From Eubacteriales Family XIII. Incertae Sedis bacterium (GTDB lineage: Bacteria > Bacillota > Clostridia > Peptostreptococcales > Anaerovoracaceae): a stretch of DNA of 16,502 nucleotides. Shown in pieces: positions 7,359 through 14,300 of this stretch. Every line of letters starts with the position of its first letter. Positions within the stretch are counted from its first letter, which is position 1. The position numbers and the translations under genes were made by a program. The stretch is from NCBI GenBank assembly GCA_031281765.1, contig JAITEX010000005.1, forward strand, positions 1 to 16,502. Direction: 5' to 3'. The notes under the pieces were generated by a model that searched no databases, was not told where the DNA came from, and saw only the letters and a program-made list of their open reading frames with translations.

Positions 7359-8684
7359 ATGACAAAACGCATAGCTTTTTATACGCTCGGCTGCAAAGTG
7401 AACCAATATGAAACGGAGAAGCTGCGCGAGAGGTTCGCGGCTCTCGGTTTTTCCGTTGTGCCGGAAACGGAGGCGGCTGACGTATACGTCATCAATTCCT
7501 GCACGGTCACGGGCATAGCCGACCGTAAATCACGCAATTTCGCGCGCCGGGCGAAGAAGTTGAATCAGGACGCTCTCGTCGTAATGGCGGGTTGTTACGC
7601 GGAGACTTCGGCCGCTGAACTTGCGCATATGCCGGAAATAGATATGCTCGCCGGGACCTTCGATAAAGAAAGCCTGCCGGAGAAGGTAAGCGGTCTGCTC
7701 GGAAGGAATGCGGCGGCGGCGCGGGCCGAACCCCCGGGAGCCGGCGAAGGGAAAATCCCCGGTAACGCGGCGAGCCGGACGCGCGCCTACCTGAAAATCG
7801 AAGACGGCTGCGACCGGTATTGCGCCTACTGCGTGATTCCCTACGCTCGCGGCGCGGTCAGAAGCCGGCCGATGAGTGAATTGCTTGATGAAGCCGGGGC
7901 GCTTCTGAGCGCCGGCTATAAAGAAATAATCTTGACAGGCGTCAACGCCGCTCTCTACGATGACGGCGGCCGGGACCTGATAGCGCTCATAAACGCCATT
8001 GCGGCGCTTCCCGGGGATTTCCGGCTGCGCCTCAGCTCGCTTGAGCCCACGACGGTAAACGCGGATTATGCGCGGCGCCTGATACAGACAGAGCGGCTCT
8101 GTCCGCATCTGCACCTCTCGCTTCAGAGCGGCAGCGATGCAGTGCTCGCCGCGATGGGGCGAAATTATACCATGCGGGATTACCGGGATATAACCCGTGT
8201 GCTGAAAGAGCGCGACCCGCTTTTCGGATTGACGACGGATATTATCGTCGGGTTTCCGGGCGAGACGGAAAGCGATTTTCAGCGCAGCGTGGAAGCGGTG
8301 AGGGAAATCGGGTTTTCTCATGTACACGTATTTCGCTACTCGAAACGGCCGGGTACGCGCGCCGCAGAGATGCCGCATCAGATTCCCGAATTTATCAAAA
8401 GGCAGCGCAGTGACCTGCTTATGGCCGAGGCAGCCGCCGCGGCCGCGGCGTACCGCGCGAAATGCCGCGGTTCGGTTCGTCAGGCGCTCGTGCTCGGCGC
8501 CGCGCCGGACAGTGTATCGGGCGCCGCCGTAGAATTTTCAGCCAGCGCCGCGCGCGATACGGCAAGGCCCTCCTCCCCCGCCGGAGCAAACCGGCTTCTG
8601 CGCGCGCTGACCGACATCGGCGTTGAAACGAACAGCGCCGGAAGCGCGGAACTCGCAAACACCTTTATCTCCGTTATCTTATAG
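7359..8684 (+). CDS. mtaB: tRNA t6A37 methylthiotransferase, radical SAM
   Basis: MtaB inserts a methylthio group into N6-threonylcarbamoyladenosine at tRNA position 37, using two iron-sulfur clusters. In this 441-residue protein the N-terminal UPF0004 domain carries the three auxiliary-cluster cysteines Cys12 (TLGCKVNQYE), Cys48 (NSCTVTG) and Cys79 (MAGCYAE). The radical SAM motif CDRYCAYC supplies Cys151, Cys155 and Cys158. TLGCKVNQYETE is characteristic of MtaB rather than MiaB or RimO. The stretches HLSLQSGSDAVLAAMGRNYT and DIIVGFPGETE are also family hallmarks. The last 75 residues should hold the TRAM RNA-binding domain but are Ala/Ser-rich and diverged. The ATG at 7359 has GGAG at 7350-7353; an in-frame ATG at 7290 lies inside rsmE and precedes the conserved N-terminus. 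It follows rsmE after 28 bases. Confidence 0.94.
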   Translation: MTKRIAFYTLGCKVNQYETEKLRERFAALGFSVVPETEAADVYVINSCTVTGIADRKSRNFARRAKKLNQDALVVMAGCYAETSAAELAHMPEIDMLAGTFDKESLPEKVSGLLGRNAAAARAEPPGAGEGKIPGNAASRTRAYLKIEDGCDRYCAYCVIPYARGAVRSRPMSELLDEAGALLSAGYKEIILTGVNAALYDDGGRDLIALINAIAALPGDFRLRLSSLEPTTVNADYARRLIQTERLCPHLHLSLQSGSDAVLAAMGRNYTMRDYRDITRVLKERDPLFGLTTDIIVGFPGETESDFQRSVEAVREIGFSHVHVFRYSKRPGTRAAEMPHQIPEFIKRQRSDLLMAEAAAAAAAYRAKCRGSVRQALVLGAAPDSVSGAAVEFSASAARDTARPSSPAGANRLLRALTDIGVETNSAGSAELANTFISVIL

Positions 8685-8732
8685 CTTTCGCATACGGGAC
8701 ATAAAAGGGGCCGTTACCGGTTTCTTTTGAGA

Positions 8733-8757
8733 AAAGGGATTGCTATATAGTCCCTTT
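8733..8757. repeat. 7-bp inverted repeat between mtaB and the XRE gene
   Basis: AAAGGGA at 8733-8739 is the exact complement of TCCCTTT at 8751-8757, separated by 11 bases. As RNA it would form a hairpin that could end the mtaB transcript, but the T-rich stretch (CCTTTTAT) begins four bases later and is short. As DNA it sits just upstream of the TATAAT box of the regulator gene and could be an autoregulatory operator. AAGGGATT recurs at 8811-8818, overlapping that gene's ribosome site. Both functions are guesses. Confidence 0.35.
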
Positions 8758-8765
8758 CAGCCTTT

Positions 8766-8771
8766 TATAAT
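8766..8771 (+). promoter_or_regulatory. -10 box upstream of the XRE regulator
   Basis: A perfect TATAAT lies at 8766-8771, 53 bases before the ATG. No good -35 hexamer is found at the normal spacing: TTGCTA at 8740-8745 would require a 20-base spacer, and it lies in the loop of the inverted repeat. The promoter may therefore be weak or activator-dependent. Confidence 0.4.
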
Positions 8772-8824
8772 GACTGTTTTCCGGCAGCTTCGGATAATAA
8801 AATAGTCCGTAAGGGATTCAAACT

Positions 8825-9241
8825 ATGAATTATTCGGATACGAACAGAGAAAATTTTGATTTTGCAAAGATTGGCCGCGAAATAAAAGCTGAGCGCGAAC
8901 GGCGCGATTGGACGCGTGAACAGGCGGCTGTCCGGCTCGATATTTCCGAGAGCTATTTGAAAGCGATAGAAAACAACGGCTGCGCGCCGGGATTTCAGCT
9001 TTTTTACCGGATTATGACGCTGTTTAGAATCAGTGTGGACAAATATTTCTTCCCCAACGCGGCTACGGATAATAAGAGCCGCGATGCGTCGCTCTATCTG
9101 CGCGCGGCTGGCCTGCTTCGCGAACGGGAGGCGGGCGAACTCTATGTGCTTATCTCCGCGATGGACAGCATGGATGCGCTGAAAAAGAAAACGGACGATG
9201 AAGAGGGGCCGTTGCCGACCGCGGAAGAAGGCGTTCTTTAA
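8825..9241 (+). CDS. Small XRE-family helix-turn-helix regulator
   Basis: A 138-residue predicted transcription regulator. Residues 16-76 form a Cro/C1-type helix-turn-helix: IGREIKAERERRDWTREQAAVRLDI followed by SESYLKAIENN and the FYRIMTLFRISVDKYFF tail typical of the fold. The second half has one predicted helical segment (YLRAAGLLREREAGELYVLISAMDSM, about 91-116) that may dimerise, then a charged, Glu-rich tail. There is no enzymatic or ligand-binding domain. The ATG at 8825 has AAGGGA at 8811-8816. The gene sits between mtaB and hinT, which are often neighbours in Firmicutes, and has its own -10 box and an inverted repeat upstream. The target is unknown; autoregulation through that repeat is possible. 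Confidence 0.82.
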   Translation: MNYSDTNRENFDFAKIGREIKAERERRDWTREQAAVRLDISESYLKAIENNGCAPGFQLFYRIMTLFRISVDKYFFPNAATDNKSRDASLYLRAAGLLREREAGELYVLISAMDSMDALKKKTDDEEGPLPTAEEGVL

Positions 9242-9256
9242 AGCGACAAATTGCGG

Positions 9257-9262
9257 TATAAT
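9257..9262 (+). promoter_or_regulatory. -10 box upstream of hinT
   Basis: A perfect TATAAT at 9257-9262 lies 22 bases before the start codon of hinT and just after the stop of the XRE gene. At a 17-base spacing the -35 position reads TTCTTT (9234-9239), a poor match, so strength is uncertain. It would let hinT be transcribed apart from the regulator gene, giving a very short leader. Confidence 0.45.
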
Positions 9263-9284
9263 AGAGGCGTAAAGGAGAAACGCG

Positions 9285-9629
9285 ATGTCTTGTATTTTTT
9301 GTAAAATAGCACAGAAAGAGATTCCTTCGGATATTGTCTATGAAGATGAGGAAATCGTCTGCTTTCGGGATCTCGAGCCGCAGGCTCCCGTCCACGTACT
9401 TATTATTCCCAAAAAACACTACGAATCGCTCGACAGCGTCACAGAGTCGGGCGAGGACAAGGAACTGCTCGGCCACCTGATGGCCAAGGTCCACGTGATA
9501 GCCGCGCGGCTCGGCCTCGAGAACGGCTACCGCCTCGTGAACAACTGCGGCGAGGACGGAATGCAGACGGTAAAGCATCTGCACTTTCATTTGCTGGGTG
9601 GGAGGCAGATGGGGTGGCCACCTGGCTGA
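9285..9629 (+). CDS. hinT: HIT-family purine nucleoside phosphoramidase (HinT)
   Basis: HinT hydrolyses adenosine 5'-phosphoramidates and related adenylylated compounds as a cytosolic dimer. The 114-residue length is typical. The N-terminal CIFCKIAQKEIPSDIVYEDE is a family hallmark. The HIT triad HLHFHLL (His98, His100, His102) lies near the C-terminus, with NNCGEDGMQTVKHLH before it and the characteristic C-terminal GGRQMGWPPG after it. The ATG at 9285 has a strong AAAGGAG at 9271-9277. A HIT gene next to prmA-rsmE-mtaB is common in Firmicutes; here an XRE gene intervenes. The stop codon abuts the tandem hairpin element that begins at 9629. Confidence 0.94.
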   Translation: MSCIFCKIAQKEIPSDIVYEDEEIVCFRDLEPQAPVHVLIIPKKHYESLDSVTESGEDKELLGHLMAKVHVIAARLGLENGYRLVNNCGEDGMQTVKHLHFHLLGGRQMGWPPG

Positions 9630-9750
9630 TGAGCCGCCTGTTTTGCCCACAGCGTCGTTGCTCCCTCGCTCAAGTCGCTTACGTACTTCAAGTACGCCGC
9701 GCTCCTTTCGCTCAGGTGCGCCTCGCTGTGAACAAAACATTTCGGCTCAT
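9629..9750. repeat. Long hairpin element, unit 1
   Basis: A long interrupted palindrome that starts at the last base of hinT. The outer arm ATGAGCCG (9629-9636) pairs with CGGCTCAT (9743-9750), TGTTTTG (9639-9645) with CAAAACA (9733-9739), and CACAGCG (9648-9654) with CGCTGTG (9724-9730). Short mismatches, including CC opposite AA, separate these stems. The apex has CGTAC 9682-9686 pairing with GTACG 9692-9696. Between them, similar sequences (GCTCC, CGCTCA) recur in both arms in direct orientation. It codes for no recognisable protein. It could be a transcription end for hinT, a non-autonomous mobile repeat or a chromosomal palindrome family. Confidence 0.75.
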
Positions 9751-9752
9751 AT

Positions 9753-9879
9753 ATGAGAGGTGGCCTGTTTTGCCCCTGCCTTCGTTGCTCCTCATGCTCG
9801 CTCGCTCACGTACGTCAGAGTACGTTGCGCTCGTCTCGCATTCGGTGCGCCTTGGCAGGAACAAAACATTTCGGCTCAT
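9753..9879. repeat. Long hairpin element, unit 2 (129 bp downstream copy)
   Basis: A second copy of the element, offset by 129 bp as measured on its conserved right end: GAACAAAACATTTCGGCTCA occurs at 9730 and again at 9859. The stems are TGTTTTG (9766-9772) with CAAAACA (9862-9868), CCTGCC (9775-9780) with GGCAGG (9854-9859), ACGTAC (9808-9813) with GTACGT (9820-9825), and an outer ATGAG (9753-9757) with CTCAT (9875-9879). The CC opposite AA mismatch of unit 1 is kept. The second stem differs from unit 1 in sequence yet still pairs perfectly. The junction with unit 1 contains the 12-base palindrome CTCATATATGAG (9746-9757). Confidence 0.75.
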
Positions 9880-9881
9880 AC

Positions 9882-9902
9882 ATGAGAGGCGGCCTGTTTT
9901 GC
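9882..9902. repeat. Truncated third start of the hairpin element
   Basis: ATGAGAGGCGGCCTGTTTTG at 9882-9901 repeats the left end of unit 2 (9753-9772) with one base changed, again 129 bp apart. No matching right arm follows: after 9902 the sequence becomes unique. The array therefore holds two full units and one partial left end. The rest of the gene-free stretch, 9903-10024, holds a TTGACG at 9956-9961 that could be a -35 box (no clear -10 at 17-18 bases), a small TAAAC/GTTTA dyad at 9967-9981 and the ribosome site of the thiolase gene. Confidence 0.65.
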
Positions 9903-10024
9903 GTACGGGCGTCTTGAAATTCCGGCGCAAATAGGGTATGGTAAAGAGGTACGTATTGACGTGCATTAAACGTATGGTTTAGCAAATTTTTATCAATCAC
10001 AACTGTATACACAGGAGGGCAAAG

Positions 10025-11206
10025 ATGAGCAGAGAAGTTGTTATCGTGAGCGCTGCGCGCACCGCAGTGGGTTCGTTCGGGGGTTCGCTGAAGGATATTC
10101 CGGCGGCGCAGCTCGGCGGAGTAGTTATCAAAGAAGCCGTGAAGCGCGCGGGAATCGATCCGGCGGCGGTGGACGAGGTCGTTTTCGGCAATGTCCTGCA
10201 GGGCGGGCTTGGACAAAACGTGGCGCGTCAGGCGATGATCGCGGCCGGTATTCCCAAAGAAGTCCCCGCGATGACGCTGAACAAGGTCTGCGGCAGCGGC
10301 CTGCGCACCGTCAGTCTCGCGGCTCAAATTATCAAAGCCGGCGACGCGGACATCGTGGTTGCGGGCGGCACGGAAAATATGAGCGCGGCCCCGTATGTCG
10401 CTCCGAACGTACGCTGGGGCGCGCGGATGGGCGACACGAAGCTCATCGACATGATGGTGCATGACGGCCTGACGGACATATTCAACAAGTATCATATGGG
10501 GATCACCGCGGAGAATATCGTGGAGCAGTGGGGGCTTACGCGCGACCAGCTCGACGAGTTTGCCGCTTCCTCGCAGCAGAAGGCCATCGCCGCTATCAAG
10601 GGCGGCAAGTTCAAAGAGGAAATCGTCCCCGTCGAGATACCGCAGCGCAAGGGCGACCCCGTCATCTTCGATACGGACGAATTTCCGCGTGACGGCGTAA
10701 CAAAGGACGGCATCTCCGGCCTGAAGCCCGCGTTCAAAAAGGACGGCGCGGTAACGGCGGCGAATTCCTCGGGTATCAATGACAGCGCAGCCGCGGTCAT
10801 CGTTATGTCAAAAGAAAAGGCCGACGAACTGGGTCTTGAGCCGCTTGCGACCATCAAGTCCTACGCGTCCGCGGGCGTTGACCCGACCATCATGGGTATC
10901 GGCCCGGTTCCGGCGTCAAAGAAAGCGCTTGACAAGGCTGGCCTGACGGTCGCGGACCTTGACCTCGTCGAAGCGAACGAGGCGTTTGCGGCTCAGGCGG
11001 TTGCGGTCTGCAATGACATAGGTTTCGACCCCGAAAAGACGAATGTGAACGGCGGCGCCATCGCCATCGGTCATCCTATCGGCGCTTCGGGTTGCCGCAT
11101 TCTCATTACGCTTCTCTATGAGATGAAGCGCAGAAACTCGAAGTACGGCCTCGCCACGCTCTGTATCGGCGGCGGTATGGGTACGGCGCTTGTCGTGGAG
11201 AGATAA
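10025..11206 (+). CDS. thlA: Acetyl-CoA C-acetyltransferase (thiolase)
   Basis: A biosynthetic-type thiolase that condenses two acetyl-CoA into acetoacetyl-CoA, or the reverse, feeding butyrate, polyhydroxybutyrate or ketone pathways. Its 393 residues match the usual length. The nucleophile is Cys89 in NKVCGSGLR, the active-site bases are His350 in GGAIAIGHPIGASG and Cys380 in TLCIGGGMG, and Asn318 lies in EANEAFA. The N-terminus VVIVSAARTAVGSFGGSL is typical of acetoacetyl-CoA thiolases rather than long-chain ones. The ATG at 10025 has AGGAGGG at 10013-10019, five bases upstream. The gene stands alone: hairpin repeats separate it from hinT and a promoter region from rpoB, and no other CoA-pathway gene is in the window. 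It is not damaged. Use of the symbol thlA over atoB is a convention only. Confidence 0.95.
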   Translation: MSREVVIVSAARTAVGSFGGSLKDIPAAQLGGVVIKEAVKRAGIDPAAVDEVVFGNVLQGGLGQNVARQAMIAAGIPKEVPAMTLNKVCGSGLRTVSLAAQIIKAGDADIVVAGGTENMSAAPYVAPNVRWGARMGDTKLIDMMVHDGLTDIFNKYHMGITAENIVEQWGLTRDQLDEFAASSQQKAIAAIKGGKFKEEIVPVEIPQRKGDPVIFDTDEFPRDGVTKDGISGLKPAFKKDGAVTAANSSGINDSAAAVIVMSKEKADELGLEPLATIKSYASAGVDPTIMGIGPVPASKKALDKAGLTVADLDLVEANEAFAAQAVAVCNDIGFDPEKTNVNGGAIAIGHPIGASGCRILITLLYEMKRRNSKYGLATLCIGGGMGTALVVER

Positions 11207-11247
11207 AATAATTTTAAAAAATACAAAAAATTAACAGAAAATAATGC

Positions 11248-11277
11248 TTGATTTGATAGCGGCAGTTGTGATATACT
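11248..11277 (+). promoter_or_regulatory. Promoter of rpoBC
   Basis: TTGATT at 11248-11253 and TATACT at 11272-11277 are separated by 18 bases, and TG at 11269-11270 gives an extended -10 element (TGnTATACT). The region upstream (11207-11245) is very AT-rich with A runs, as in UP elements. Transcription should start near 11284, leaving a leader of about 100 bases. This is the best promoter match in the window, in keeping with a highly expressed RNA polymerase operon. Confidence 0.68.
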
Positions 11278-11291
11278 ATTAGACTGCCGCT
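11258..11291. promoter_or_regulatory. Perfect 9-bp dyad spanning the rpoB -10 box
   Basis: AGCGGCAGT at 11258-11266 and its exact complement ACTGCCGCT at 11283-11291 flank 16 bases that contain the extended -10 element. The half-site centres are 25 bases apart, near two helical turns and a half. Because the left half lies upstream of the predicted start, the dyad cannot act as an RNA hairpin from this promoter, so a protein operator is the simplest reading. No candidate protein is assigned. Confidence 0.55.
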
Positions 11292-11386
11292 AAGTATGTT
11301 GTCATGGCAAAACTTAGCTGTTATTACCCTTGTAAACGGGGGTAAATTATACCGTTAATATTAATTCTGCATAAGGAGTGATGAAT
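11284..11386 (+). promoter_or_regulatory. rpoB leader with two possible hairpins
   Basis: The predicted untranslated leader holds GCTAAGT at 11289-11295 with its complement ACTTAGC at 11312-11318 (7 bp, 16-base loop), and TACCC 11325-11329 with GGGTA 11340-11344. Neither is followed by a T tract, so they are not obvious terminators. The first stem shares GCT with the right half of the promoter dyad. AAGGAG at 11373-11378 sits eight bases before the ATG at 11387, which decides the start. I see no ribosomal-protein leader motif. Confidence 0.4.
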
Positions 11387-14300
11387 ATGCCCGAACCAGT
11401 CAAATATGGTCGCAAGACCCGCATGAGCTACTCAAAAATTCACGAAGTTGCAGAGATGCCGAATCTGATTCAGATTCAGACCGAGTCGTACAATTGGTTT
11501 GTAGGAGAGGGGCTCAGGGAAGTCTTTGCCGATATTTCCCCCATCAAGGATTACGCGGGAAATCTCATATTAGAATTTCTGGATCACAAGCTGAATACGC
11601 CGGATGATCCTCCAAAATATAATCAGGAAGAATGTAAGGAGCGCGACGCCACCTACGCGGCGCCGCTGAAGGTCATGGTCCGCCTCATCAATAAGGAGAC
11701 GGGCGAGCTGAAAGAACAGGAAGTCTTTATGGGCGACTTTCCGCTCATGACCGAAAAAGGTACCTTTATATATAACGGCGCGGAACGCGTCGTCGTGTCG
11801 CAGCTTGTCCGCTCTCCCGGACCGTATTACGATATGCTGCGCGACAAAAACGGCAACAAGCTTTACAGCGCCCAGGTCATACCGAACCGCGGCGCGTGGC
11901 TTGAGTACGAGATGGATTCAAACGGCATCCTCTACGTCCGCGTGGACCGTACGCGCAAGACGCCTATCACGGCTTTCCTGCGCGCGCTCGCGAGCTGCGT
12001 CGTTGAATTCACTGTCGAGAAGAAAGAAGAATCCGCGTCCGTGGTGGAACGGCTTATCGCCGAAGGCATTATCCGCGCCGAGGACAAGAACAAGGTGTTC
12101 ACGCAGGCGGGAGAGGACGGCGCGAAGCTGCCGCCGGTCCCGGGCGTCTACACGCTTTCGCTGCGCAAGACGCCGCAGGAGATAGGAAAGATTCTCGTCA
12201 GCGGGCCCGATGACAAGGATGACCCGAGCTATTACGGGATTTGTGAAGATATGCTGCGTCGCGGCGGCAATGAGGAAATACTCGCGCTCTTCGGCGAAGA
12301 GGAAATACTGCTGAAGACCTTGGAAAAGGACAGCGCGACGTTCGATTATGAAAGCGGCGTCAAGGAGATATACAAGAAGCTCCGTCCGGGCGACCCGCCG
12401 ACGATGGACAACGCGAAGAACCTTTTCGACTCCCTGTTCTTTGAAGTACGGCGGTACGACCTCGCGAAGGTCGGCCGGTATAAATATAATAAGAAGCTCG
12501 GTCTCGGCACGAGGCTTATCGGCCTGACCGCCGCCGAAGACGTGATCGGCCCGTCCACGGGTGAGATTTTCGTGAGCGCGGGTGAGGAGATAGACCGCCG
12601 GGCGGCGCAGGCCATCGAAAACGCGGGCGTCAGAAGCGTTACGGTCTACAGCAAAAGAGAGGGTGAAGAGAATACCCTCTGCGTCGTTATCGGCAATAAT
12701 TTTGTCAATACGAGGGACTACCTCGATAAGGATTGGGAATGGGCCGAAGACCTCAAGGCGCTCGGCATTCCGGAGAAGTCCTACTATCCGGCGCTGATGC
12801 GCGTCCTCGGCGAGGGAGAGGAACTGAAGAAGCAGAAGGGCGAATACGAGGACTATATACGCCGTTCGCTGACAAATTCCGAAATCAAGGGCCAGCTTTT
12901 GCCGAAGCATATACTGAAAGACGACATCATCGCGACGATAAGCTATATGCTGAATTTAAGCCACCGCATCGGTTCGACGGACGACATCGACCATCTCGGG
13001 AACCGGCGCGTGCGCACGGTCGGCGAACTGCTGCAAAACCAGTTCCGCATCGGCCTCGCGCGTATGGAGCGCGTGGTCAGGGAACGCATGACGATACAGG
13101 ACGTCGAGGTTTCGACGCCGCAGGCGCTCATGAATATCCGGCCCGTGACGGCTGCCGTAAAGGAATTCTTCGGCAGCAGCCAGCTTTCGCAGTTTATGGA
13201 CCAGAATAATCCTTTGGCCGAGCTGACGAACAAGCGGCGGCTTTCGGCCCTCGGGCCCGGCGGTCTGTCCCGCGAACGCGCGGGTTTTGAGGTGCGCGAC
13301 GTGCATCACTCCCATTACGGGCGCATCTGTCCCATAGAAACGCCGGAAGGACCGAATATCGGCCTTATCGGTTCGCTTACGACCTACGGCCGCGTCAACG
13401 AATACGGGTTTATCGAAACGCCGTACCGGAAAGTCGACAAGGAGACCGGCGTGGTGACGGAGCAGATAGACTATCTGACCGCCGACGATGAGGAGATGCT
13501 CATTATCGCGCAGGCAAACGAGCCGCTTGACAGCAAGGGCAAGTTTGTGAACAAGCGCGTCGCGTCCCGGGGCGCGGGCGGCGAAATCGACCTCGTGCCG
13601 CGCGAGCTGATCGACTATATGGACGTGTCGCCGAAGCAGGTCGTGTCCGTCGCTACGGATATGATCCCCTTCCTCGAAAATGACGACGCGAACCGCGCGC
13701 TTATGGGTTCGAATATGCAGCGCCAGGCTGTGCCGCTTCTCGTTACGGAGGCGCCCATTGTCGGGACGGGCATGGAATATACGGCGGCCCGCGACAGCGG
13801 CGTCGTGGTGCTCGCAAAGACAAGCGGCGTCGTCGAGTATGTCGACGCGGATACCATCAAAATCCGCAAGGACAAGACGGGCATCGTCGTGGACGAAGAG
13901 AAATTGCGCGCCGAGGTAGCGAAGCTCACGCAGAAGAACGAAAAGTGGGAAGAAGAAAAGACGGACAAGTCCGCGGAACGCAATATGCTCGAGCATCAGC
14001 TGAAGGACCGGACGAAAGAGGCGGATGATATTCGCGGCAAGCTCGCGGACATCGATGTCAAATTGGAGCGGTTGAAAAAGCCGATTGAAACGCTGAAAGC
14101 GAAACTGAAAAAGACCGAATCGGAAGAAGAAAAGGCGAAAATAGACGCTGAGATAGAGGCGAAAAAGGAAAAGAACAAGGAAAAAGAAAAGAACTTCAAG
14201 AAAGACATACGCGCCTTTACGAAGCGCCTTGAAGAACTCGAAAACACCGAAGACGCCGCGGTAATTCAAAAAAAGGTATCCGCTCTGACGAAGCGCATCA

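Noticed and set aside
9629..9902. CRISPR array
   Set aside because: The repeats are long palindromic units with a 129-bp period, not short repeats with unique spacers, and no cas genes are present.
9614..9934. A 106-codon plus-strand open frame across the hairpin elements
   Set aside because: Its translation simply reads the repeat (similar segments recur with the units) and starts inside hinT; not a protein gene.
9956..9984. Promoter TTGACG plus -10 for the thiolase gene
   Set aside because: The -35 match is good, but the sequence 17-18 bases on (TTAGCA or TAGCAA) is a poor -10, so I did not list it as a promoter.
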